64,000 nucleotides of DNA, taken from assembly GCA_025526935.1 (NCBI GenBank), contig JAHLKD010000023.1, positions 434,001-498,000 of the forward strand, read 5' to 3'. The stretch comes from Cladochytrium replicatum. Lineage: Eukaryota > Chytridiomycota > Chytridiomycetes > Cladochytriales > Cladochytriaceae. A program made the translations under genes and the position numbers. The notes beneath the pieces were generated by a model that had not been told where the DNA came from, ran no database searches, and worked only from the letters and a program-made list of their open reading frames with translations. Shown here piece by piece: positions 42,178 to 52,715 of the stretch (the stretch's first letter is position 1; each line of letters opens with the position of its first letter).

Positions 42178-43579
42178 GATGCCGCCTCGAAGACGATACA
42201 CTGGGTCACCGTGTATCGCTCGTCAAAAAAGACAAAAAAGAAAACATACGATAGAGAAACAGAAGGAATGTGTGTGGAGTTCACAACTAAACTTACACAA
42301 CCCCCAATCCAATATGACTGACTTCGAAATTTAGAAAGGACCAAAGGGATAGAGTACTCTGCTCGTACCATTTCAGGCATTCTAGATCAAAGATCAAGGT
42401 AGACCACAATGGGCCCATAACATACGAAACCCCAGTGTGGTGGAATCGCAAGCAAAAGCGCAGGTGCAAAGCTAAACAACAATGCAAGTGCAGAAGCGGT
42501 GAACGAGACTAACTAGCAACGTTCTAATGGTAAGTGTCAAGGAACTGAGAGTGCAAGCTGATGAATGCAAAAATCAGGGATCCTCCATGACAAAACCCAA
42601 AGACAAAAGAGTGGAAGCTTGTGCACTAGCAACACCAGCTACGATAGGGGTATATAACACAAAAAATCCAGATTCAACTGGCGCAGGTGGTTTCTTCAAA
42701 AGCCGTTGACACATGTTGGTCTGTAACAGATCGAAAGGAAACCTCTTCATGGTATGCTGTGTCCAGAAACCAAGGTGATGTCTATGTGAAGACAACCGTG
42801 GGAAACAAAACGCGTCACGTGCTGCGCCACATGCCCGAATTTGATGGAAACTCGTCAACGTGAAGTAGACCCCAATCTCCAAGCCCAGAAAAGTCCCGCA
42901 AACTTCATGTATCCGCGTTGCGCGCGATGCATCCACAGGCAATGGAGGTGCCATCTCAAGAAACAATGGAGTTGTTGAAGGAAACAAAGTTCATGATGCA
43001 TGCATACGGACATGTCACCATAACTCTGCAGGCAGCCAACGAAACCGAGCGAGCAATACACGAATCGATTCGCAATGCGTAGGCGATGGTTTTGATAGGC
43101 ACTTGCCGTGGTCCAGCGAGAACTGACGGATCAAAGCTGAAAGCTTCGAAATGCTGTAGCTCCATGAATCCTCCGCCAAATGACGCGAGCTGGGCACCAA
43201 TCAATCCGGCTTGATGAGACGGTTCTTCTGAGGTACTGTTCGCGACGATCAGACAAGAATTGGCGAAATCAAAAATCGAAGACCTCTGGAGCAGACCAAA
43301 GGTAGTGAAGTTGGTCAAAAGGCTCAGGAGCAAAGATAGCAACATCAGAAAGCGAGGAAAGCGATGGTCTGTCGGAATTCCTCTCAAAAAAGTGTGCCAG
43401 AGTCCCCAGAGCAAAAAGAAGGTTGAAACCACCAGGGATGCTCGAGATACATAAGGAGCAAAACCCGTTCGCGTAGGAGGTGAGAATCGATCCTGAGAAT
43501 CCTCCGTATCTGTAGTTCCATGTGTCGGTCCACACCGACTGAGACAAGAAGGTAATAGTTCCTGGATGAAACCACCACC
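42178..43579 (-). other. Internal region of the non-autonomous LTR element
   Basis: 1.4 kb with no gag or pol similarity. Its overlapping minus-strand frames (42,574-42,987 and 42,956-43,432) contain no domain I recognise; they could be captured host sequence or chance ORFs. The PBS lies at the right end. Confidence 0.6.
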
Positions 43580-44056
43580 TGTTAAAAACCAAGGGCTTCT
43601 CCTGGCAGCGGTAGGGCGTCTTTAGCTGTACTGTAGCTAGCACAACAGCTCCAGGTTCCGTCTCTTGGCCCAGTACCTGTTCTCCCAGGTGTGTATATGC
43701 CTAATACTCCGACAGGCTGTACACTACACCCAAGCTGGTCAGGCAACCAGGGAATGCTGTGGTCAAAGACATTGGTCACATCAACTCCTATATTCAAGTG
43801 AACAGTGCGTGTGGGCATACCTGTGGTCAAAGACATTGGTCACATCAACTCAAAGGACCAAGCCACACCACATTCCCCACTAAATGCCAAGATCACTCCA
43901 CACAGGACCTGCCAAACATGGATATAAATACATGAAATACAAGTCCATAAATAAGAATGAAGAGGGATTGACAAAAAAACTCTCAGGTCAAAGAGAAAAA
44001 AGACAACCCAAAGGATAACCCATATAGCAAACAGTCTGATATGCTAGTTTTTAACA
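43580..44056 (-). repeat. 5' LTR of the non-autonomous element (477 bp)
   Basis: Appears identical to 41,701-42,177; TSD CGCAG follows at 44,057-44,061. Confidence 0.95.
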
Positions 44057-44172
44057 CGCAGCAAACATTTATAAATAATAGAGATGGGGTTTAATTCACA
44101 ATCACACCATAACGATGTTTTCTTGCTGTTTCAGCATATAATTCTTAATTCATGGCTTGATTACTAAACTAG

Positions 44173-44538
44173 TGTTCCCTGTAAGTAAATATTACTGTGA
44201 TAACTAAAAAGTGCTTCAATCAGACAATGAATTCTTTGTTTCTAAACGGGAACAAAGAATACATCTAGACTGACCTAACATGTAATATAAGTAATAGTAC
44301 AAATACGTGGTAACAGCATAGAAGACACGTAAGTACACGTTTCCACCATCATAAATAGATATTACTCTTCCCGAGTAAACGATTGTTATTGCCTTAACAA
44401 TTACAACCGACAGGTCTCTCTGCATCCTACATAGAGAACTCCTAGAGTCTCCAGTCCATCTGTTGTTTAGTAGTGTGTTGTGTGTATGGTTGTAAAGTGA
44501 CTGTAGAAATAGAGTCCTGTAACGTTCATAATCCAACA
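44173..44538 (-). repeat. Putative 3' LTR of the Copia relic
   Basis: On the minus strand it starts TGTTGGATTATGAACG, a typical Copia LTR start, directly after a purine-rich stretch (AAAGGAACTGGGA). A candidate end is CTTACAGGGAACA at 44,173. No partner LTR was found in the window, so the borders are tentative. Confidence 0.4.
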
Positions 44539-47130
44539 CATAATCCCAGTTCCTTTAACAACGTAAAGCTGCTGACTGAGCTGTTAAGTGAAACATAGAG
44601 GCTACTAGTACAGTATTTCGTTATCTTGACACAAGATTGACTGACTAACCCTAATGTATTAGGATGTTTGACAAACAACTTGTATGGAAGTGGTTTTGTG
44701 AAAATGTCTGCATCCATATCTATTGTGGAGAGATCCTTGATTTGAACTAACTTCTTTTCGATACATTGAGTAACAAACTTTTCTCGAGTATCCAAGTGTT
44801 TGGTACGTCGATTGTTAGTCATATCGTTTGCAATTGCCTAAAATCTGCATCAGCGTATCCTTGCGGGTAGAAACTGTTGCTCGTAATTTTCATCTGATGA
44901 GTCTACTCTTTCATACATTCAGTCTTGTCGAGTACTGGTTTGGGTATATTGCAATCCCACATACCAAGAATATACCGATAGATTCTACAATGCATGTTTA
45001 TCACACATTCGAGGTTGAACCTGATGTTGTGCGAGAATATTTACTCGCATATAATAGATCTGGTCTAGTCTTTGTTGAGTTCGGAATGATATTGAGTTGC
45101 GGCTTCATCAGTGAGTAGCAGCAAACCGTCATCTCTTTTGTAAGAAGATGGCATTGGAGTTTTGGCGGGTTTGTTGTTTGTACCCCACCCTATAGCTTTA
45201 CGGCTTCCAAAACCTTTTGGGTGTAAAGTCCATTACGTAAGAAGTAACCTTCATCTGTCTCTGCTTACTTCCATTTTCAGTATCCATTTTGCTTTGTGAT
45301 CACTTCCAACGAAAAAAGATGAATTCAAATCATCCTCCAAAATACTACATCGAGATGGATCTGGTGTAAAGAATAGAATGTCATCGACGTTAACTGTCAT
45401 ATGTTCCATTTCTTCATGTTTACCAGGAATCTTTCGCCAAAAATGACGGACATCTGACAAGTTTTGTCCGAAACCCTTGGTTGTGTATTTTCCCCATAAA
45501 GTGATTTACCATTCTCAGGCGGCTTGATGTAAACCATACAAGCTCTTGATTAGTTTACAAAGAATCTCTTGGAGTTGCTACTTAAACTTCTCGAACCCAT
45601 GGGGTATCTCAAGATAGTTTGTTTCGTGAAGTGTTTTGTTAAGGAAAGTTCCTTTACATTGTTCTGATGCATATACAGCATAACTATCGTTGATAATGTG
45701 ATAAGTATACTGATAGAAGTAGTCTTTGTGACTGGAGAGAAGACTTCGTTGAAGTCTTCACCTTTGATCTGAGAAAACCCTCTTGCAACACATCTGACTT
45801 TGGATTGCACAATGTTTCCATTTTGTCAAGCTTGTAATCAAATACCCATTTCCCTGATAGGAGATTCGTTGAAGTCCTCACCTTTGATCTGAGAAAACCC
45901 TCTTGTAACACATCTAACTTTGAATTGCACAATGTTTCCATTTGTCAAGCTTGTAATCAAATACCCATTTCCCTGATAGGAGATATTTGCCTTTCGGTAA
46001 GATTGCTTCTTCCCATGTGTTAGATTGAACAAGTTGATTGTTCTCTTCACACATTGTGGCCAGTCAGTATCCTACTTCATCAGGTCGCGACATTGCTTCC
46101 TTTAAAGTCATTGGAACTGTTCTGTATTGCCAGGATGGAAGAGGTGTTGATGGAGTCACTGATGCTTTCTTCAAGTGCCACGGTAAAACTAGCTTACTTT
46201 GTTTATGGTTTTGAGCATTCGAATCACCACTAAACTTGTGCTTTGCTTTCCGTCCCCTAAGCATATAAGTTTCACGTTCGAGAAGAATCAAAAGTTGTCC
46301 AGCAAGTGGAACATAAGTCTCGATTGGAGGTTGCCTAGACCTCCTACGAGGTTGCTCTGGTTGATGTGGACGACGTTGAGGTGAGTCTGGTTGAGGGGGC
46401 TCTGGTTGATCAGGCTGATCCACAACCAGTAATACTGATAGAACGGAGCGTATTCCTCTCCTGTATCCCACTGAAGAGGCTCAAGTTAGCAGGTTGGTGG
46501 GATGAAATTGTCGTCGCTACCAGATTCATTCAGCGGTGTGTCTCTTCCCATACTGTAGACACCTGCGGAACTGGATATTGCATTGTTAGCATTTCAAGAA
46601 ATCTGGTTTTGGCCGAGACCAGACGAACACTCCTTCATGGAAATTAACGTGTTTGTATCCCTGTATTTGGTTTGTTCTGAAGTTGAGAACAACCTTGATC
46701 ATAAGATCATCTCCAACATAGCCTACAAAATTACCAAGTTCCAAGTGATCTTCCGTTTTCCGAAGCAACCTTTCAGATTTGGGTATGTAGATGGATACCA
46801 AAGAATTGGACTCGCGGCAGACCCTGTCAAAGAGAATACAATTGACTTGTATTCTTCTATCCCAGCAAAGGAAGGTTCAAGCAACTCTTCACGTATGACA
46901 GAACACAGATGGGCAGAGCTACATCGGCAGTTTGGTCGTTGCGCTTACAATTCTTTCTACGGGTCGCATGCTTGGGGATTACGATGCCGAAGATCAATGA
47001 TGATGCTGTTGATCTTGTACAGTTCTGTTCTTGAAGACTGTATCTTATGTAATAAGGCAAAGATAGTACAAATACCTATATACAGTTCACAATCACGAGC
47101 TCCAAAGAGGAATTATCGCCTCTGTTTAGA
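44526..47130 (-). pseudogene. Decayed Ty1/Copia pol (integrase end, RT, RNase H)
   Basis: Minus-strand fragments in Copia order: integrase C-terminal part (HLELGNFVGYVGDD, VNFHEGVFVW; 46,590-46,780), Pro-rich linker (46,471-46,064) ending EAMSRPDEVGY, RT start (KVRCVARGFSQIKGEDFNEV, 45,550-45,810), RT active site VNVDDILFFTPD (45,400), and the RNase H end RTKHLDTREKFV...DADIFTKPLPYKLF (44,820-44,690). Frames are broken many times, and the protease and N-terminal integrase are missing or unreadable. Inactive. Confidence 0.8.
45743..45981. repeat. Tandem duplication (2 x ~120 bp) inside the Copia RT relic
   Basis: Two adjacent ~120-bp copies share TTGAAGTC, CACCTTTGATCTGAGAAAAC, ACAATGTTTCCATTT and ACCCATTTCCCTGATAGG with a few differences, duplicating the start of the RT domain. 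Confidence 0.85.
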
Positions 47131-47271
47131 TTCTGTTCTCTTGGAGGACCATACTGGACGATTATCGGTATGAGTACACATCCTTCATATACTGACTCTC
47201 GAGGAAGTCTGACGCGACAGATTGCATTATTCGACATATCGCAAAGATCAAAAAGGCAACTGGTGACACTG

Positions 47272-49410
47272 TCATGGAACTTTGAATGGACTTTTTTTAA
47301 GGCGCTTGTGTGAATACACTTTGATATCCTTCAAGTTGTCCTCAATTGGGCAGAGCTGTGCAGTAGATTTCTTTGAGCATGGAGTGAACATCTGGTTCTG
47401 GATTCCCAGTGATGGAAGCTTCACATTCTTTGGAGTCTTGCTGGCAGAGTTTGCAAGAGCTGACAGCAATTTCTTCCTACTTTTTGTACCAGCTACTCCA
47501 AATTCATCAAGTGCATCAAGTATGATCACAATCCTCTAGGGTTATTTATGTATCAAAACGACTGAGCTGATAAGCAATTGATTTGATCACACGATGCAGA
47601 TCATTTTTTGAGCTATCATTAAACATGCAGAAAAACTGAGCACCAAGGAATGTATCAACTGGTGGGTGAGATTTCTCTGCCTGTATTTGTAGTCTGCGTC
47701 TAAATTAGGCTCCCACAATCATGCCATGAACTAGCCCTACTGATTTCCCAACTCCTGCCCCACCACAGAGCCACATAACTTGACTGGCTTCAGGGTCTGC
47801 AATCCAAGTGTTCATCTTCTGTAATAGCCAGTGACGTGTTCCACTCACCTACGATTCAGCATATGAGTTGAGGTCAGATTCAATATCAATTGGTTTGGGC
47901 CATTCTCTGAGGATATCACGCTTAGAATATTGCTCATGGGCAAGGTTAATTGCAGCTGAACTGTGTTCGGTAATGTATGATTCACAGCCAATGAGTTCAA
48001 TTCCAAAGTCATTTGCCAATGTGGATTTAGGGTTAGTTAGGTTTTAAGATTTGATACACGATCAGCCCAATTTTGGTGATCAGGTTCCACATCTGAAAAG
48101 TCAACAAACAGCAAGCTCGCAGTCATCAGGCCAACTCTCTTTAGCAAATGTTTGATCAAGACGTGTGTCAACTGGAGAGTTCCAGAGCAAGTATGGCAAA
48201 ATCGCTTTTCGAAGCACTCGTGCATATTCGATTTCAGCAAGACAATTTTCGGATTTCTTTTCAAACAAGATGTCAGCAATGTTTTCTACAGAGAGATGAA
48301 AGACATACAGAGTATGCCAGAGTCAAGAAGACAAAATGCTGGTGGCAACGATGCCTTCGGCCATGCGTTGGTAGATGTCGCCGTACATCTGGTCAAGATC
48401 CATCCACACGTTCAGACGGCTCACAATCAGGTCGTCGTAGATGCGTTTCACCTTGTCCTTACTATCCCACCTGTCAATCAAAATTTAGCTGCTCAAAAGT
48501 TAGCTGCCGTGATCATTTTTGAATTTTGTAAGCTTATTGGTAAGACAGCATGAGGTCAAAGCTTTCACCAGTCGGAAACTGGGGGATGGCAGGTTGGGCC
48601 AAAGTTTCCTGTATAGTGATTGGAGAGGCGGGAGTCATCTTCGGAGGCGTTAGCAGATTTGCAAGGGCAGTAGCCGATCCAACAATCTCAACGAAAATTG
48701 TGGGCGCCTTCAAACGAGATCAAGCAAGCGACCTTCCACCAGCTCAACGACATCGTCGTCACCCTCAAGATTCTCGCGATTTTTGCCCAATAAAACGAAA
48801 AGCAAAAATTCAGCATCACCGAAATCGACCTCGTTCTTCACCTGGAAAAACAAGCATTAGTGTGAAATTTTCGAAGTCCATAATTCTTACCTCATTCCGC
48901 AAATACGCAATTGAATTGTCCTCGTAGATTGTCACGATAACCTCATTACCAGCATGGTTGATGCAATAATTGCAGAATTCGGTCTGTTGCAACTGAGAGT
49001 TTCCCATTGTGATGGAGCGATTCGTTGGTTGTGGATGTGGCTGAAGATCACTTTCGAGTTGTGCATCGTATTCCCCTACAGGAATATGGAAGGTAAACTC
49101 GGAGATAATTCTTCAGTACTGGATTGTTGAGTCGATAAATCAGCATTCGGATCGTGATCGGCATCGTCCGGGTCATCATCGTCCCGTCCATGTAAATGTT
49201 TAACAACATGCATTATGCTTGTGTGTGGCTTTGTATTTACGAAGTCCACCAAGCAAGGTAATTCGATCTACTTGAAATTGTGTTCTATTTCTTACGTGAA
49301 ATGTTTCTCCACCACCTCTACTAGTGAGTCAACATAATCCGCGGTTGCTGACGACACAGACTCTTTCAGACTGATTGGAACCGCCTCCATGGTCTCGTTG
49401 AATTGAGTGG
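47272..49410 (-). pseudogene. TIR-NACHT (NLR-like STAND) gene, decayed
   Basis: Such proteins pair a TIR domain (often an NADase or signalling scaffold) with a NACHT NTPase switch. Minus strand, right to left: an N-terminal region (QPHPQPTNRSIT, GNEVIVTIYEDNSIAYLRNE), then TIR as SFDLMLSYQ (~48,560), WDSKDKVKRIYDD, LNVWMDLDQMYGDIYQRMAE (48,345-48,470), FVFLTLAYS, and after a 52-nt intron KSENCLAEIEYARVL, whose Glu sits where the TIR catalytic Glu lies; then GLMTASLLFVDFSD. NACHT follows: GTRHWLLQKMNTWI, VMWLCGGAGVGKS (Walker A, 47,741-47,775), LGAQFFCMFND, IKSIAYQLSRF and MIILDALDEFG (Walker B, ~47,510). Defects: frameshifts near 48,340, 48,135 and 47,420, and an AT instead of GT donor at ~48,535. 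The C-terminal repeats are missing, replaced by the Copia relic. Confidence 0.7.
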
Positions 49411-49413
49411 TGG

Positions 49414-50690
49414 GTGCCTCGCCAATGCAACAGCAGACTCTCTTGGATTGCCGAGACGGACTCTGGACATTGCCCTGTCACTGAGCCTACTGTCCTCCAA
49501 GCCAGTCTAGCTACATTGATCCAGCAATCAGATCCTTCGCACACGCTGCACAACCCCGTGCCCAATCATCCAGGGCGGAAACACCCCGGTCTCCATCCGG
49601 GGTCCCCCAGTGTCGCTGCATCCGACACGCATTCTTCCGTCATGCCACTCCCACCTCCATTCCCCTTGATGGTGGGATCCTCGAGCTTTGCGTCGAACAC
49701 CCCTTTGCTTTCAACAAAGTAGCTCCTCATTCCTCGCCACAAAGAATCTCGTTTGATCGCCTAGACCAGCTTGGCTTCCGGAACTCCAACTCCTCGGCCT
49801 TCTCGAGATCCTTTCTCACTCCACCCACCTCAAGTGCTCAAACTCGATTGCTGCGCTCTCAACGACGATGATCTCTGGGTGGTCTCCAGATTGCGTTCGA
49901 AATTGAAATCTATCTGGCTTGTCTTGGCACCGTTCGAGGGATAATTCCCGATGAAGGGCTTATTGCGATCACAATGTATTGCACTTTCCGCAGAGCAGCA
50001 CATTAAACTTAAAGTGCACAAGTTTCGGGATTTACTGATCGCGGCATAGTGAGACTTACGGAATGCAGGCCTTTTGACGTTTGCGATATCGAGTGGATTA
50101 GACTGTACTGTCCACTCGCGGAATGCTTGTTTCCGGACTTTTATCCGACAATACTTCCCTGGTGACTGAGCTTGGTGTGCCCGGGGAATCCGTTCCTTCA
50201 ACACCTAAGCTGTCCGGTCGTGCGACACTGGAAAAGCGATTTGGCGACACCTTCATCGAGTTGGTTGCTGCAAATCCTGAACTCGAGTTCTTTTCGCTTA
50301 ACTGGCTCATATCTCTCGACCCAATACTCAAAGCTTGCACCTCCACTGTCCACTGTCTGCGCCGTCTTCGGATTGGGAGCGCGATGATCGAGAGAACCCC
50401 AATCTGCAGAGCTTGCCGTTGTTTGAGATTAACAGTACTTCGGATCCGTCGCGTCGCTCCACAACTCTGGGGCCGACGAGTCTCTCTTGCACCTGATCCA
50501 AACTTGGTCGTCCTCAACATCCCAATCGTGGCGACCTCCCGATCCAACGACTCGCATCCTCGTGTCCCAATCTCCGCGATTTTGACATTGTCGGCAGCCA
50601 CGTCCTTCCCACTGCGCATCTCTTCTTCTCGCGCGACCCCGCACGCGTCTAACCACGCTATACCTTGGTGCGCTTGACCAGTGCTGCGGC
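49414..50690 (+). CDS. LRR (AMN1/F-box-like) protein, exon structure uncertain
   Basis: Plus-strand segments carry cysteine-type LRR motifs: VLKLDCCALNDDDLW (~49,830), LKSIWLVLAPFE, DEGLIAITMYCTFRRAA (~49,950), FIELVAANPELEFFSL (~50,255), LRRLRIGSAMIE and LASSCPNLRDFDIVGSHVL (~50,545). The 'DEGLIAI...C' and 'LA..CPNLR' patterns are typical of AMN1/F-box LRR proteins, which present substrates to SCF ubiquitin ligases. Segments lie in different frames, so there are introns or it is decaying; I could not build a full model. The upstream frame (49,414-49,722) is Pro/Ser/His-rich and may be the N-terminus. Confidence 0.4.
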
Positions 50691-51390
50691 TGCTGGGGTT
50701 GAAGGACCGGCGTGGAGAGACAGGTATGAAAACTTGAAGGGCGGGTGTAGGAGGCTTAACTGGATGATCACTGGATTAGTTACTGGGCTTCTTTTTTTGA
50801 TATAACCAAAGCAAGATTGTTGAGCCTTCGGTTCTGCGACATGCGAAACTGTTTTTGTTTTATCGATACAGAGCATGGACTCATACACACACAATAACAT
50901 TTATTGTAGCTGTATGTTTTTATTCCCACATCATTTGTGGATAATATTCCAAAGAATTATCCGAATGGCTTGTCTCTCCACATTTTGCTTTTTAATCACA
51001 CGAGCAGCAAAAACCGCTCACTGCTACGCTCCGTTGTGTTGTGCTTCATCTGCACCCTGACTCTACAAATCTGCTGCCAAGAACACATCCGCCCCCATGC
51101 CCACATGCACTCCTGTCCACCTTGATACTCGCCCCCTGATTCCGTGCCAAGCATTTTTTACTTATATTTCCAGTTGTGTCCCAACCGCCAAGACTATTCC
51201 TTCCGTAGCACGTGAACGGGTTCTGCGGCTGCCACTGCCACATTCTGTCCAAGCCCTGCGGCACACACCACTGCCACCCGGTCTCTCTCCTGAATCTGAT
51301 TTCTTATATGGGAATACAAAACTCTATCCCCTGCCGTGATCCTCGTCATCTCACACCCCCCCATTCACCAGCTCAAGCAGAAGCACAGCA
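50691..51390. other. Intergenic, no gene recognised
   Basis: Mostly AT-rich then CT-rich sequence. The CT-rich stretch just before 51,391 could be the promoter or 5' UTR of the small secreted-protein ORF. Confidence 0.4.
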
Positions 51391-51576
51391 ATGAAGTTCG
51401 TGTTTACTGCCACTCTGTACCTCGCCATCATCGCAGCCGTTGCGAATGCCCAGAACAACGGCAGGAACAGGAACAGAAACAAAAACAAGGGTGGAAACAA
51501 AGGTGGCAACAATGCCCGCTCGAATCGTGTCGACGTTCTGGCGTGTTTCCAAAAACATCGGCACCACTGTTCTTGA
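51391..51576 (+). CDS. Small secreted-protein ORF whose C-terminus is transposon-derived
   Basis: A 61-codon ORF with a clear signal peptide (MKFVFTATLYLAIIAAVANA, cleavage after ~20) and an Asn/Arg/Lys/Gly-rich body (NGRNRNRNKNKGGNKGG). From ~residue 42 the DNA (51,516 onward) is antisense hAT-3 transposase sequence, so the last ~19 residues come from the transposon. The original host gene was probably longer or different at its 3' end. Function unknown; basic secreted peptides of this kind are common in fungi. Confidence 0.45.
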   Translation: MKFVFTATLYLAIIAAVANAQNNGRNRNRNKNKGGNKGGNNARSNRVDVLACFQKHRHHCS

Positions 51577-51599
51577 TTTTCCGTGACTTATACGATTCC
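51516..51599 (-). mobile_element. hAT-3, distal piece left of hAT-2
   Basis: The reverse complement matches the transposase gene just downstream of ...GAGGAATCGT (hAT-1 positions ~33,959-34,042). It continues the hAT-3 sequence interrupted by hAT-2. It stops at 51,516, so the rest of hAT-3 (transposase C-terminus, right array, ORF2, right TIR) is missing. Confidence 0.85.
51592..51599. repeat. 8-bp TSD ACGATTCC, left copy (hAT-2)
   Basis: Repeated at 60,942-60,949. The target is within the hAT-3 transposase gene. Confidence 0.95.
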
Positions 51600-51805
51600 T
51601 AAGGATCGGCGGGTTTTAGGGTCTTTCGGGTCGGGTCCGGGTCCATTGACTAAATGTACCCGACCCGAGTGCCGGGTTTTCATGGAAAATTTTCGGGTCG
51701 GATCCGGGTCGGGTATCGGGTCCAGTAGGAAAACCCTTCTCGGGTCAAAAGTCAGACCCGAGTAAAACCCGATGTGATAGAGAATCTAAAACGAAGCTAT
51801 TGTTC

Positions 51806-52595
51806 TTTCTGTCCACGCGGACACTTTCCAAGAAGACGCAATATAAGTTTTGTATGTATCAAACAATTTTGCATCACAACGGACATCGAGGCATGTATTT
51901 TCTGTCCACCCGGACACTTTCTCAACTCATTGACGTACTTCAGTTATCTCTACCCAATACAACTAACCTCTCTATCAATGTTACTAGCAATAAGATTCTG
52001 TCCACCCGGACACTTTCTTAACTCATTGACGGTACTTGAGTGATCTCTATCAAGTACAACTAACATCTCTATCAATGTTACTAGCAATAAAATTATGTCC
52101 ACCCGGACACTTTCTCAACTCATTGACGGTACTTCAGTGATCTCTATCAAGTACAGCTAACCTCTCTATCAATGTTACTAGCAATAAGATTCTGTCCACC
52201 CGGACACTTTCTTAACTCATTGACGGTACTTGAGTGATCTCTATCAAGTACAAACTAACATCTCTATCAATGTTACTAGCAATAAGATTCTGTCCACCCG
52301 GACACTTTCTCAACTCATTGACGTACTTCAGTTATCTCTACCCAATACAGCTAACCTCTCTATCAATGTTACTAGCAATACGATTCTGTCCACCCGGACA
52401 CTTTCTCAACTCATTGACGTACTTCAGTTATCTCTACCCAATACAGCTAACCTCTCTATCAATGTTACTAGCAATAGGATTCTGTCCACCCGGACACTTT
52501 CTCAACTCATTGACGTACTTCAGTTATCTCTACCCAGTACAACTAACCTCTATCAATGTTACTAGCAATACGATTCTGTCCACCCGGACACTTTC
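51806..52595 (+). repeat. hAT-2 left subterminal array (~9 units)
   Basis: Matches the hAT-1 left array base for base as far as I checked; the palindromic TGTCCACCCGGACA recurs every 94-99 bp. Confidence 0.9.
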
Positions 52596-52715
52596 CAAGA
52601 AGTCACAACGGAAGTTCTGTAACAAACAATTTCTACCACGACAGACCTCGAGAGCTGTGCTTTCTGTGGTCCTGGACATTAGAGTCGGTAACGTTCCAGC
52701 CACACCACAGCAAAA

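Larger units (their letters stand above)
41701..44056 (-). mobile_element. Non-autonomous LTR retrotransposon (2,356 bp)
   Basis: Two 477-bp LTRs, which look identical throughout, enclose 1.4 kb without gag or pol. The TSD CGCAG is at 41,696-41,700 and 44,057-44,061. Minus orientation is shown by the PBS at 43,561-43,579 and the PPT at 42,178-42,195. PBS, PPT core and the last ~80 bp of the LTR match the Gypsy element at 22-30 kb, so that element probably mobilises it. Minus-strand ORFs inside (158 and 137 codons) match no retroelement domain I know. Confidence 0.9.

Noticed and set aside
42956-43432. 158-codon ORF as a gag-like protein of the non-autonomous element
   Set aside because: No zinc knuckle, capsid or protease motif; overlapping frames are equally open.
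47849-47851. Nonsense codon before the NACHT GTRHWLL motif as proof of inactivation
   Set aside because: The TAG could equally be the end of an intron (TCGTAG followed by GTGAGT), so it was not counted among the lesions.
50098-50619. 173-codon minus-strand ORF
   Set aside because: It is antisense to LRR-like sequence; the plus strand shows LRR motifs, the minus strand only Arg/Ser-rich noise.
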